48,858 bases of DNA from Candidatus Poribacteria bacterium. GTDB taxonomy: Bacteria; Poribacteria; WGA-4E; WGA-3G. A program made the position numbers and the translations under genes. Shown in pieces: positions 1 to 8,032 of this stretch. The DNA is taken from the NCBI GenBank assembly GCA_012271015.1, contig JAAXHD010000123.1:96138-144995 (forward strand), read 5' to 3'. The notes beneath the pieces are model-generated. The model was not told the origin of the DNA. It saw nothing but the letters and a program-made list of their open reading frames with translations, and searched no databases. The first letter of the stretch is position 1. Every line of letters starts with the position of its first letter.

Positions 1-23
1 CAGCGTTGATTCGCAAAAACCCT
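1..23 (-). repeat. Copy 1 of a 23-bp inverted repeat pair
   Basis: These bases are the exact reverse complement of 6263-6285. Each copy lies a short distance 3' of a gene (the oxidoreductase ending at 46 and glnD ending at 6194) and in the same orientation relative to that gene's transcription. The unit contains a run of five T on its sense strand but has no clear stem. It is cut by the window edge, so the true repeat may be longer. Confidence 0.6.
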
Positions 24-45
24 GCGCCGGTGTTGCAGGCTAACG

Positions 46-993
46 TCAACGCAACCCACTGAGGATTGCGTCGGCGAGTTCCATGGTTTTAACAGCCTCG
101 TCAAGGTTAGCGGCGGGGAACGAAACTGGCGTATCGGATTTGACACAATCCAAGAAATACCTATTCTGTTCAACAGTACCACCGGTACCTGCTTCGGTGA
201 GTTTATATTGTGTGCCATCACAGAAAACGGTTCCTTGGGAGACACCTTCAAGATAGGCGGAGATGTCCCTGCCGTGAATCTCATAACGCTCAAGGCGTGC
301 GTCTGTGGTATAGTTGGCGATGTGTTGGGCGACACAGCCGTTATCGAACAGAATGAGTGCGGCGTGGACATCTTTGTAATCTGAGATCGTCCGTTGGACG
401 ACACTGTGGACCTCTTGGACATCGGCTTCTGCAACGGCGCGGATCGTATCAAGTGCGTGTATGGGTGTCTCCAGAAACATGTTGTCCATCAAGTGTTCTG
501 GAAATCTATTGCCTTGTGCCAATCTGGTGATACTTTTGTGGAATTCGCCGACGATTTGTGTCACAGGACCCCGTGCGGTAACTTGGCGTTTCGCTTCAAC
601 GATGATCGGGTGAAAGCGGCGGTTCCAGCCGACCATCCCTTTCGCGCCTGTCCGTTCTGCCGCACTGCGTAAGGCGATTGTTTCCGAAACACTCATGCCT
701 GGTGGTTTTTCCAAAAGCGTATGGACACCGCGTTCAAAACAGGGAAGTGCCGCCTCACCGTTGAGGTGTGCGGGTGTAGCAACAAAGATAGCGTCTAAGC
801 CTTCATTGTCCAACAACGCCTCAATACTCTCGTACCGCGCTGAGACGCTGAACATGTCCGCGGCGTTGTCGCGCGCCGCTTCGACTGGATCGCAAACGGC
901 AACGAGATCCGTGTCGTTAAATTCCGAAAGGATTTTCATGTGACCACGGCCCCTACCGCCGCAGCCGATGACAGCAACTCGTAGTTTCGACAT
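46..993 (-). CDS. Gfo/Idh/MocA family NAD(P)-dependent oxidoreductase
   Basis: This 315-residue protein starts with a Rossmann segment (VIGCGGRGRGHM, about residues 8-19) and later carries the EKPPG motif typical of Gfo/Idh/MocA enzymes, which oxidise or reduce sugars, inositols and related polyols with NAD(P). The substrate cannot be read from the sequence. Two ATG codons are adjacent; the second (993) is preferred because an AAGGAG ribosome site lies six bases before it, against three for the first (996). It is the last of three minus-strand genes (oxidoreductase, oxygenase, oxidoreductase), an arrangement that suggests catabolism of a sugar-like or organic compound. Spacers of 167 and 238 bases, one filled with repeats, leave a single operon unproven. 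The length fits a short member of the family. Confidence 0.88.
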   Translation of the reverse strand: MSKLRVAVIGCGGRGRGHMKILSEFNDTDLVAVCDPVEAARDNAADMFSVSARYESIEALLDNEGLDAIFVATPAHLNGEAALPCFERGVHTLLEKPPGMSVSETIALRSAAERTGAKGMVGWNRRFHPIIVEAKRQVTARGPVTQIVGEFHKSITRLAQGNRFPEHLMDNMFLETPIHALDTIRAVAEADVQEVHSVVQRTISDYKDVHAALILFDNGCVAQHIANYTTDARLERYEIHGRDISAYLEGVSQGTVFCDGTQYKLTEAGTGGTVEQNRYFLDCVKSDTPVSFPAANLDEAVKTMELADAILSGLR

Positions 994-1019
994 CATTTTC
1001 TCCTTCTTATAGTTTAATG

Positions 1020-1170
1020 TCGTTGGCTATCAGCAGTCAGCCATCGGCAGTCGGACAAGCGTCATTTGCGGTGAACAAAACTTCAGCAACTGCCGCCGGC
1101 ACTACTGACAGCCGAAAGCGCAGCGACCTGAAAGCCAACACCCAATAATCGGTTATCAGTTAAAGAGATA
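1020..1170. repeat. Intergenic palindromic repeat cluster (CAGTCAGCCATCGGC family)
   Basis: The 238-bp spacer between the oxidoreductase and the oxygenase contains tandem pieces such as GGCTATCAGCAGTCAGCC, ATCGGCAGTCGG, GACAGCCGAAAGC and ATCGGTTATCAGTTAA. The same vocabulary recurs near 29.05, 30.66, 32.6, 33.2 and 41.1 kb. No coding potential was seen. It looks like a dispersed, partly self-complementary intergenic repeat. Confidence 0.65.
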
Positions 1171-1234
1171 CCTGTGGAATTCAGGCAACACGCAACCGCC
1201 ACACGCGTTAACCGAAGACCGAAAACCTTTCTGA

Positions 1235-2026
1235 CTAACGTCGGATGTGCGGTGCCTCCATGACTTCTCGCTGCTCAGCGGACATATCCTCAATGTAATC
1301 GGGATACGTAACCTCGTGTGCTCCGGTGCCATAAGACTGGAATCCAGGGCTGAACTTGTAGAGCAGTGCGCGTCGTTGATGGCTACCGGTCCAGGGAAGC
1401 GTGCCGTGCGTCAAAGTTTCGGTAAAAATTACGGCATCGCCCGCCTTGGCATTGACTTCCAGCACCTGATTCTGATATTGCTCGTACCGTTTCATGCTGC
1501 TCGGACACGGAAGGTTTGCTTTGTGACTGCCCGGAACGATTGCCAAACCCCCATCGCCGGGTCCCTCGTCGGCGAGCATGTATTCGACGACGGTTAAACC
1601 TGTGTAGATGCGACCGTATTTGAAGAAATAGGCTTCGGAGAAATTCGGACGTTCAATCCCACCACCGTGTAAGGTGCCACCTTCCGTACCTTTTTCCATA
1701 GCAATTAAACCCGGACCGTGATCCAGTCGATACTGTTCGCCCAAAATTTCTTCAAGGCAGGGTTTAATATTGGGATGGACGAGTAAATTTCGGAACTGTT
1801 CACACCAAGGTTTCTCCCAGGCGAGCATGCCTCCCATGTCCATTCGGTGTGCCGTGCCAGAGAGTGCCGCTGAACCGCCCGCCAGAGAGGTGTCACGTTC
1901 TCTCAGTCCTTCAATGTGATGGTCGATGGCAGCGTTGCATTGGGCAACCTCTTCTGCCGTCAATGCGTTCTCGACGATGAGGTATCCAGTCAAATCGAAT
2001 AGGTACTTTTGATCTTCGTTCATCAT
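1235..2026 (-). CDS. Phytanoyl-CoA dioxygenase (PhyH) family oxygenase
   Basis: This 263-residue protein has the layout of the PhyH branch of Fe(II)/2-oxoglutarate oxygenases. The stretch DGGLAIVPGSHKAN (about 158-171) is characteristic, followed by the distal iron histidine in LTHGTLPW (H207) and the cosubstrate arginine region HQRRAL (R218/R219). The proximal site, normally HxD, reads H120-G-G122, so the usual carboxylate ligand is not visible; see findings. The family hydroxylates, and in rare members halogenates, small organic substrates; the substrate here is unknown. It lies between two Gfo/Idh/MocA genes on the same strand. AGGAG precedes two adjacent ATG codons, and either could be the start. 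Confidence 0.87.
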   Translation of the reverse strand: MMNEDQKYLFDLTGYLIVENALTAEEVAQCNAAIDHHIEGLRERDTSLAGGSAALSGTAHRMDMGGMLAWEKPWCEQFRNLLVHPNIKPCLEEILGEQYRLDHGPGLIAMEKGTEGGTLHGGGIERPNFSEAYFFKYGRIYTGLTVVEYMLADEGPGDGGLAIVPGSHKANLPCPSSMKRYEQYQNQVLEVNAKAGDAVIFTETLTHGTLPWTGSHQRRALLYKFSPGFQSYGTGAHEVTYPDYIEDMSAEQREVMEAPHIRR

Positions 2027-2040
2027 TAACTCTCCTGTTA

Positions 2041-2060
2041 CGGCACACGCTGTGTGCCTA
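2041..2060. repeat. Short perfect hairpin upstream of the oxygenase gene
   Basis: GGCACAC, GCT and GTGTGCC form a seven-base-pair stem with a three-base loop about 17 bases upstream of the oxygenase start. It resembles the TAGGCAC/GTGCCTA pieces seen near 17.85 kb and is probably a small dispersed repeat rather than a terminator, because no T run follows. Confidence 0.5.
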
Positions 2061-2193
2061 CTACTGTTCTATCCACTTCCACATTATAGGTGTATCTGTT
2101 CGTAGTAGGGAAACCATTCATTGCCCGTCGTAGTATCAAAGGAATCAATCAACTCCAAACAAACCGTAACGTTAGACTGGACAGTCACCTACT

Positions 2194-3255
2194 TTAGCCC
2201 TTTGCTTCGGCAGCACTCTGCGGTCTACCAGTTGCATCCCCTCCGATCCACCGATAGGGGCGTGGATACAGAGCCAAAGATCTGTCCTCAAGTGGGAGTT
2301 TAACAGGTGTGCTATTTCGGGTTGCGGAGAGCTTCGCAGCAATGGCAACCTCCAACGCTTGCCGGAGATCCGCGCCTGTAATCCACGGGTGTCCGTCGCC
2401 ATCAACAGCTGCTAAGAAGGAACGAATGGAGCCTGTCAGGTAACTGAACTCACTCCATGGGTAAGGACTGTAGTTGGGATCAATTCGGACGCGATTGCCG
2501 TTCGGGTCGTAGCCTTTGAATATTTCAGGTGGGTTCCAATCCCATCGGACGAGGTATTCGTCCGTCCAAACATCTACGCCGCGGCAGGATGTTGGTGTTC
2601 CGAAGACATTGCATTCCAGTCCATTCGTAAGCTGAAAGCGTCCGTTGATGATTAAACCTTCATCGGTTTCTGCGTCTAACACTTCAGGCGGTGTTCCCCA
2701 TGCCACGATTTCCTCAACCTCAGCATTGGTGAACAGACGTAGTACAGAGATGTGTTGGCATCCACCACCGGAGATCTCACCACCGAATCCATGAACGCTC
2801 ACACCTCTGATTTCGCCAAATTCACCGCTGTGGAGTCGAGATGCCGCCGCTTGGACTTCATTCATTGCCCGCTGCAAGTTGCCCCCCGCGAATACGATGC
2901 CGCGCTCAGCACACACCTCAACCATTGCATCGGCATCTTGTAAACACCCGGCAATCGGTTTCTCAGTAGAGATCCCCTTAACGCCGGCTTCAGCGCACGC
3001 AATCACCACATCTTTCATGTATTTCGTGGGTGTGACGACCACGGCAATGTCTGGCACAATGTCCCGCAATAGGGCTTCTACGTCTGGATAAAGCGCGGCA
3101 ACATCAAAGCGTGCTCCGAGAACATCCCGCCGTTGCAAGTTGGCATCGACAATTGCGACAATTTCTGTGTCGGGATACGTGGTGTACGCCTCGGCGTAGT
3201 TCTGCCCCATCCGTCCACATCCGATAATGGCTACACGATATTTGGTGGCACTCAT
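2194..3255 (-). CDS. Gfo/Idh/MocA family oxidoreductase
   Basis: The 353-residue product begins with the dinucleotide-binding motif GCGRMGQNYAEAY (about 12-24) and carries STEKPIAG, the EKP signature of Gfo/Idh/MocA oxidoreductases. The C-terminal half should form the substrate-binding sheet domain; the substrate is not predictable. The ATG at 3255 follows AGGAG by eight bases. It is the first gene of the minus-strand catabolic cluster, read from a promoter at 3277-3305 that is divergent from the glnD promoter. It is not a recent duplicate of the gene at 46-993, because the two proteins differ over most of their length. Confidence 0.88.
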   Translation of the reverse strand: MSATKYRVAIIGCGRMGQNYAEAYTTYPDTEIVAIVDANLQRRDVLGARFDVAALYPDVEALLRDIVPDIAVVVTPTKYMKDVVIACAEAGVKGISTEKPIAGCLQDADAMVEVCAERGIVFAGGNLQRAMNEVQAAASRLHSGEFGEIRGVSVHGFGGEISGGGCQHISVLRLFTNAEVEEIVAWGTPPEVLDAETDEGLIINGRFQLTNGLECNVFGTPTSCRGVDVWTDEYLVRWDWNPPEIFKGYDPNGNRVRIDPNYSPYPWSEFSYLTGSIRSFLAAVDGDGHPWITGADLRQALEVAIAAKLSATRNSTPVKLPLEDRSLALYPRPYRWIGGDATGRPQSAAEAKG

Positions 3256-3276
3256 TTTTGGATCTCCTGATTGCGT

Positions 3277-3305
3277 ATGTTATCAAGACTCAAAAAGTGT
3301 GTCAA
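3277..3305 (-). promoter_or_regulatory. Sigma-70-type promoter of the catabolic cluster
   Basis: On the minus strand TTGACA (3305-3300) and TAACAT (3282-3277) are separated by 17 bases. The -35 box is perfect and the -10 box matches four of six. Transcription would begin near 3270, about 15 bases before the ATG at 3255, leaving room for the AGGAG site. Confidence 0.7.
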
Positions 3306-3352
3306 GGAAAAAACGGGCAATCAGGAAGTGTACCATCGCATTAAAAACGCGC

Positions 3353-3381
3353 TTGTTTTTTTTCGGTGTTTGGATTATAAT
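3353..3381 (+). promoter_or_regulatory. Sigma-70-type promoter of glnD
   Basis: TTGTTT (3353-3358) and a perfect TATAAT (3376-3381) are separated by 17 bases. A start near 3388 gives a leader of about 80 bases to the ATG at 3471. It also excludes an upstream in-frame TTG at 3381, which lies inside the -10 box. Confidence 0.65.
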
Positions 3382-3470
3382 TGGGCATATTGGAAATTTT
3401 TACTTACTCAGTGATTTCAAGAGGACCATCCAACAATTGGATTGCTCTGATACATTGGAGGCGCGAGAAA

Positions 3471-6194
3471 ATGGAAACCAGACAGATCGAAAAACAACTC
3501 AATCGCTATGTACCAGACTTAGATGTGCCTTTTGAAGATTTGCAAAAACAGTTAACCGCTTTCATTCAAGCCGAGCGAGAACAATTGAAAGCCCGTATTT
3601 TGAAAGGTGAAAGCGGGTTTGCGGCTTGCAAGATTCACACGGAGATCTGGGATGCAGTTATTCAGAAGGTTTACGAGGTAGCTTCTTTTCAGATTCGTGA
3701 CGAATACCAGAAGCAGATTGAAGTGTTGAAGTTACTTCCAGACTTTAAGGCAGACGACTTAGAAGCAGAATTGGAGGGGTGGAGACCGGATATCGCCCTT
3801 TATGGTGTTGGCAGTTACGGTAGAAATGAACTTTGTTATTTTTCGGACGTAGATGTTATTTACACGTCCTCTGTGGACTTAGAGGATATTTACGATGAAA
3901 GCACACTCGAACTTATCCGATGGTTCTATGATTTTTTCGACAGTCTCCACTCGGTGATTCCGGGGTTTGAATTCAGCTTTATCTATCGTCCCTTGACGGA
4001 TATAGCCCAATGGAACTATCAGGACATGACTGCGTTGATCGACATGCGGTTTATCGCTGGCGATGCGTCGCTTACCGAGGACTTTCGGAAAGAGATACAC
4101 TCCGGGAAATCGGATATTTCGCTTGTGCTGGATCTGCTGAAATCAAAAGCAGATTCTTTTGAAGCATCCGAAGATACAATCTACCTCAATCAACCGAATG
4201 TGAAAACAGGAAGAGGGGGTCTACGTACGCTCCAGTATGCACTCTGGATATGCGGTCTCCCAGATTTCACCTCGATCCCAGAACTCTATGAACGCTACGA
4301 TGAGGGACAACTCATTCCGTCCCTTGATTTCATGTTTAAGGTTCGGAATCTTCTCCATGTTCTCGCCGATTCACCGCACGACGACCTCACCTACCATCCC
4401 GAAAAAGAGGATGTACTGCAAACACAGATCGCTCAGGTCCTCGGATTTCCAGATGAAACCGATGAGGGACGTTATGAGTTCATGGCTGAGTATTACGCGA
4501 TGGCAAAATATCTGCATTTCAAAGCAGAACTGCTGATCCGGAAGATGTTAGCGAATGGAATTCCTATCTCGGATGTGCTCGCGGTGAGGACAGAAATGCT
4601 GTATTGCATCGATAATAACTTTGGTGAACTCGATGCAAACGAGCTCTTTATACTGTTTACCTATTTCCAACAGTACGACTTCGAAATTGATGCGTCCCTT
4701 TCTACATTCATATCTCGGTACGTCCATGCGTTTGACTGGCGTTCTTTCCGGAACCGGATGGCAGAATTGATGAATATACCGGGAGATGTAGAGAAGACGC
4801 TAACACGCCTGCACCGACTCAATATCCTGTCGCACCTCGGTGAAGGTGGGGAACTTTTTGAAAGGGCGATGATGACACGGAGCGAACGGAGCCTTGATCC
4901 ATATACAGTCGGAAAACATACACTCGTTGCGATTGGGCATCTCGATGAGATTCGTCGGACGGAACCGAGTAGTCCTTTTGGTGGTGGGGGTTTCGGTTCG
5001 CCAATATCACCATCTCCGACCTCTGAATTAGAGGATTTCAACACAGCGTTTCGCTCACTCTCAGATCCTGCGCCACTTTATATGGCACTCTTCCTGCATG
5101 ATATAGATAAACCGGATCCAAACCATCCGGCGACCGGTGCAGAAAAAGCAGAACGCATTGCACCCGAATTTGGGTTCAATTCACAACAGACGGATGATAT
5201 TTGCTTTCTCATCCGAGAACACCTGACAATGATAGATTTGGCACGCTATCATCATTGGGATGAAAGCACAATTTCCGAATTCTGTAAGAAGGTTAACTCG
5301 TTAGAGCGTTTGACGGCTCTGTATCTGCTGACGTATTGCGACTCCAAAGCGAACGGCTCACAGAACTTCAGTCATGTTGTTAAACACAATCTGAAGAGTT
5401 TGTACGAAGTAGCTCGGACCCGCTTTGTTGGGCAGGAAGAAACGCAGTGGGGTGCCTTCGCACCTGTTGAAGAGTTTCAGCAATTTCTTCACCACATGCC
5501 TGTTTCCTACCGTATCAGTGTCTCTCCTGAAGAGATAGCGATGCATATAAAAATGACATCGCAGGTTTCCGAAGCCGCGTCTATAGAGTCAGAAACAACA
5601 TCAAGCACAGGGATCGTCCAATTTGTCGATCGACCCGGATTTACTGAATTACACCTTTGTAGTCCGAGCCGCATTGGAAAATTACACACCGTGAGCGGTC
5701 TCTTTTTCGCCAACGGTATAGATGTCCGAGACGCGCGCGTTTACACGAAACAGGATACCAACGTTGAACTTGAAATCTATCGGCTTGTACATCAGCCGCC
5801 GCATCACCGAGGGGAACCGATGCCTCTTGATGAAGAGCTTAAACGGGATCTCGATTTTGACATCCGTAGCCTCCTCGCAGAGGAAGTGACGCTTGAACAG
5901 GTTTTCGAGAGACACTATGTCAATCTCACCGAAACCTGGCAAGTTGACGACGTGAGCGTCGAGACGGCACGTAACTACTCAGAAATTGTCGTCGTCGGTG
6001 AAGAAAAAGTCGGATTTCTCCACTACTTCAGCGGTATTTTAGCAAAACTCGGACTGAACGTTGAGATGTGTAAGTGTTCAGGATTAGGTGGACAGGCGAT
6101 TGACCGGTTCTACGTACAACCCGTGGCGGATCCGAAAGCGGTGCATGCCGATATTATGGCAGCACTACAATCTGAAGACGGTGCGTCGTCCTGA
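3471..6194 (+). CDS. glnD: Bifunctional [protein-PII] uridylyltransferase/uridylyl-removing enzyme GlnD
   Basis: This 907-residue protein has the full GlnD layout. A nucleotidyltransferase domain contains GVGSYGRNELCYFSDVDV near residues 109-128, with the GS and DxD catalytic residues. A GlnD-type linker follows, then an HD hydrolase domain with LFLHDIDKPDPNHPATG (H543, D544). Two C-terminal ACT domains start near residues 723 and 837. GlnD senses glutamine and adds or removes UMP on PII proteins, controlling nitrogen assimilation. No PII gene is in the window. The start at 3471 is chosen because GGAGG precedes it and the promoter at 3353-3381 overlaps the only longer alternative. Its presence is relevant to the NtrC-like sites at 10.1 kb. 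Confidence 0.92.
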   Translation: METRQIEKQLNRYVPDLDVPFEDLQKQLTAFIQAEREQLKARILKGESGFAACKIHTEIWDAVIQKVYEVASFQIRDEYQKQIEVLKLLPDFKADDLEAELEGWRPDIALYGVGSYGRNELCYFSDVDVIYTSSVDLEDIYDESTLELIRWFYDFFDSLHSVIPGFEFSFIYRPLTDIAQWNYQDMTALIDMRFIAGDASLTEDFRKEIHSGKSDISLVLDLLKSKADSFEASEDTIYLNQPNVKTGRGGLRTLQYALWICGLPDFTSIPELYERYDEGQLIPSLDFMFKVRNLLHVLADSPHDDLTYHPEKEDVLQTQIAQVLGFPDETDEGRYEFMAEYYAMAKYLHFKAELLIRKMLANGIPISDVLAVRTEMLYCIDNNFGELDANELFILFTYFQQYDFEIDASLSTFISRYVHAFDWRSFRNRMAELMNIPGDVEKTLTRLHRLNILSHLGEGGELFERAMMTRSERSLDPYTVGKHTLVAIGHLDEIRRTEPSSPFGGGGFGSPISPSPTSELEDFNTAFRSLSDPAPLYMALFLHDIDKPDPNHPATGAEKAERIAPEFGFNSQQTDDICFLIREHLTMIDLARYHHWDESTISEFCKKVNSLERLTALYLLTYCDSKANGSQNFSHVVKHNLKSLYEVARTRFVGQEETQWGAFAPVEEFQQFLHHMPVSYRISVSPEEIAMHIKMTSQVSEAASIESETTSSTGIVQFVDRPGFTELHLCSPSRIGKLHTVSGLFFANGIDVRDARVYTKQDTNVELEIYRLVHQPPHHRGEPMPLDEELKRDLDFDIRSLLAEEVTLEQVFERHYVNLTETWQVDDVSVETARNYSEIVVVGEEKVGFLHYFSGILAKLGLNVEMCKCSGLGGQAIDRFYVQPVADPKAVHADIMAALQSEDGASS

Positions 6195-6262
6195 TGGTAG
6201 CACTTATTCAGGCAAGTTTCCTCTCCCTATAGAACAAAGCGTGTAGCCTGTAATGTAATGGA

Positions 6263-6285
6263 AGGGTTTTTGCGAATCAACGCTG
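6263..6285 (+). repeat. Copy 2 of a 23-bp inverted repeat pair
   Basis: These bases are the exact reverse complement of 1-23 and begin 69 bases after the glnD stop. The copies flank the block made of the catabolic cluster and glnD. The role is unknown. Confidence 0.6.
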
Positions 6286-6359
6286 AATGCGCGTGTGGCA
6301 TTCATCGGGGTGTTTTTTCAGGTCTACGGAAAGGCACGTCACAATCCAAATCCGCTGAC

Positions 6360-6381
6360 CGAACCGCAAGGAAAATTAAAA
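6360..6381 (+). repeat. Leader repeat with ribosome-binding site, copy 1
   Basis: The motif CGAACCGCAAGG followed by an A-rich tail ends three bases before the ATG at 6384. The same 22-base segment, with two differences, precedes trmB at 7289-7310. It contains AAGG and may act as a shared translation leader. Confidence 0.55.
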
Positions 6382-6383
6382 AC

Positions 6384-7142
6384 ATGAAACAACGGGTCTT
6401 TATTACGGGTGCGGCTGGCACAGTCGGCAGCGCGCTCTGGCAAGCATGGGAAAAACAGGATGCCTACACGCTGACCTTGATGGATATCAATCCGATCACA
6501 GGGGCAAACTCGCGCGTGGCACAAGCAGATATTCGGGACTACGCAGCGATGCAAGAATTGTGTCGCGATCAAGACGTGTTGGTCCATCTGGCTTATGTAC
6601 GCCAAGATTCGCTTGGAAAGGTGCCTGGTGAAGTCAGCGACATCGGTGCGTCAATGACTTTGTTTGAAGCTGCACGAGAAGCTGGCATTCAGAAGATTAT
6701 ATATGCGAGCACAAATCATGTTTCAGGATGGAATGAGCGATTGAATTCGCCGCCTCGGTTCTCAACAGGCGATCAATTCCGTCCCGATGGCTGGTACGGT
6801 GCAATGAAAGGTATGGCAGAGATCGCAGGAAGGTATCTCGTTGATGCACACGATATGCGATTCATTAGCATCCGTATCGGAAGTTTCAACGGCACTTACG
6901 AACCGAGCGGGATACGGCACTGTAGCACGTTGCTGACCCCGCGAGATTGTGTACAACTTTTCGGACTGGCTGTAGACTACGAGGGACCTGTCAAATATCT
7001 GATCACGTACGGACGCTCGGCAAATTCTGACGGGTATCAACAGAGCTATCTTGACATAAGCGGAGCGGTTGAGGTACTGGGGTATCAACCACAGGACAAT
7101 TTGGTTAAAACGCATCTCCGCAGATTTTTGTCAGAATTTTAA
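6384..7142 (+). CDS. NAD-dependent epimerase/dehydratase, uronate-dehydrogenase-like
   Basis: The 252-residue protein is an extended short-chain dehydrogenase. FITGAAGTVGSAL (about 6-18) is the GxxGxxG nucleotide loop, LVHLAYV follows the fourth strand, and YGAMKGMAE supplies the catalytic YxxxK. The segments STNHVSGW, RPDGWYG and LLTPRD resemble uronate dehydrogenases, which oxidise hexuronates to aldarolactones, but the exact substrate is unproven. An in-frame ATG further upstream (6258) overlaps the repeat region and lacks family similarity, so ATG 6384, preceded by AAGG, is used. It lies between glnD and trmB with no obvious functional link to either. Confidence 0.82.
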   Translation: MKQRVFITGAAGTVGSALWQAWEKQDAYTLTLMDINPITGANSRVAQADIRDYAAMQELCRDQDVLVHLAYVRQDSLGKVPGEVSDIGASMTLFEAAREAGIQKIIYASTNHVSGWNERLNSPPRFSTGDQFRPDGWYGAMKGMAEIAGRYLVDAHDMRFISIRIGSFNGTYEPSGIRHCSTLLTPRDCVQLFGLAVDYEGPVKYLITYGRSANSDGYQQSYLDISGAVEVLGYQPQDNLVKTHLRRFLSEF

Positions 7143-7165
7143 TTTCCCATCGGCTGTCGGCAAAA

Positions 7166-7235
7166 GGTTGGACTGAAATGTCTATCTATTTTTAGGATCC
7201 ACTATGAAATACTGCCAACGCACGTAAGTCCAACC
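7166..7235. repeat. Degenerate TIR-bounded repeat upstream of trmB
   Basis: GGTTGGACT (7166-7174) and AGTCCAACC (7227-7235) form a nine-base inverted repeat. The right side continues outward from ACGTAAGTCC, resembling the GCGTAAGTCCT ends of the elements at 9.9 and 36.1 kb. Bases 7188-7205 also match 16 of 18 positions at the right end of the MITE that interrupts the SIR2 gene. This appears to be a mosaic of old element ends. Confidence 0.45.
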
Positions 7236-7288
7236 AACGGGCGGACTGGATATAAGGAAAACAGCGTTATTTCCAGCGATGCCCTAAA

Positions 7289-7310
7289 CGAACCGCAAGG
7301 TAAGTTAAAA
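7289..7310 (+). repeat. Leader repeat with ribosome-binding site, copy 2
   Basis: A near-copy of 6360-6381 (20 of 22 identical) placed two bases before the trmB ATG. Confidence 0.55.
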
Positions 7311-7312
7311 GA

Positions 7313-8032
7313 ATGCGTGAAAATCCCGACTACAACGACCTCTACTACGAAAATACGACTGCCCACTCCCAAATAATCGACATCGTGACAGAATGTGCTG
7401 TGCCGTTAGGTGAATTTTCTGTGCCGATTGATTGGGAAGCATTCTTTGGAAACTCGCGCCCAGTAGAAATAGAGATTGGATCCGGGAAAGGGCGTTTCCT
7501 GCTTGAAACATCAAAGCGGCACCCAACCGTTAACTATATCGGCATCGAACGGGCACAAAAATACATCGCCTTGACGCAGGAACGGTTCGAAAAGTACATG
7601 CGACATTTCGGTGTGGATAGCGCGTCAGGAGCATTCTCAAATGTCCGTCTGGTGTGGACGGATGCAAACTATTTCTTAACACGATACGTGCCTAACGGAT
7701 CTATTCAGGCATATCATATCTACTTTCCGGATCCATGGCCCAAAAAACGGCAGCGGAAACGACGGATTTTTCGGAATCAAGACTTTCTGTCTGTTCTGAC
7801 ACGCACACTCAATCCGAATGAGGGTAGGCTTTATATTGCAACGGATTATGCGGAATATTTCCAAGAGATTCAGGAGCGTCTTGCCGATTTATCTACCCTG
7901 CATCCTGTTAAGACAGACCTCAGTCCAGATCAGGATATTGCAACTAACTTTGAAATGAAGTATGTTTTGGAAGGCAGGGATATCTACCGGGCGGTTTATG
8001 AGAGATCAAAAGATGAAGACAGAACAGCGTGA
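7313..8032 (+). CDS. trmB: tRNA (guanine-N7-)-methyltransferase TrmB
   Basis: The 239-residue protein carries the SAM-binding segment VEIEIGSGKGRFLLE, then YIGIER, and the TrmB hallmark IYFPDPWPKKRQRKRRI, in which the aspartate and basic residues bind tRNA. The enzyme makes 7-methylguanosine at position 46 of tRNA variable loops. Length and motif order match the family. The start codon follows the repeated leader at 7289-7310. Its end overlaps the uvrC start by 20 bases in another frame, which suggests translational coupling of the two genes. Confidence 0.93.
   Translation: MRENPDYNDLYYENTTAHSQIIDIVTECAVPLGEFSVPIDWEAFFGNSRPVEIEIGSGKGRFLLETSKRHPTVNYIGIERAQKYIALTQERFEKYMRHFGVDSASGAFSNVRLVWTDANYFLTRYVPNGSIQAYHIYFPDPWPKKRQRKRRIFRNQDFLSVLTRTLNPNEGRLYIATDYAEYFQEIQERLADLSTLHPVKTDLSPDQDIATNFEMKYVLEGRDIYRAVYERSKDEDRTA

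Noticed and set aside
1020..1170. CRISPR array in the repeat-rich spacer
   Set aside because: Units are unequal and mixed in orientation, with no regular spacers, and there are no cas genes in the window.
3381..3470. Longer GlnD starting at TTG 3381
   Set aside because: The TTG lies inside a perfect TATAAT box, and the added residues do not fit the family; ATG 3471 has a GGAGG site.
6258..6383. Longer SDR protein starting at ATG 6258
   Set aside because: The extra 42 residues cover the 23-bp repeat and the shared leader element and lack similarity to the SDR family.
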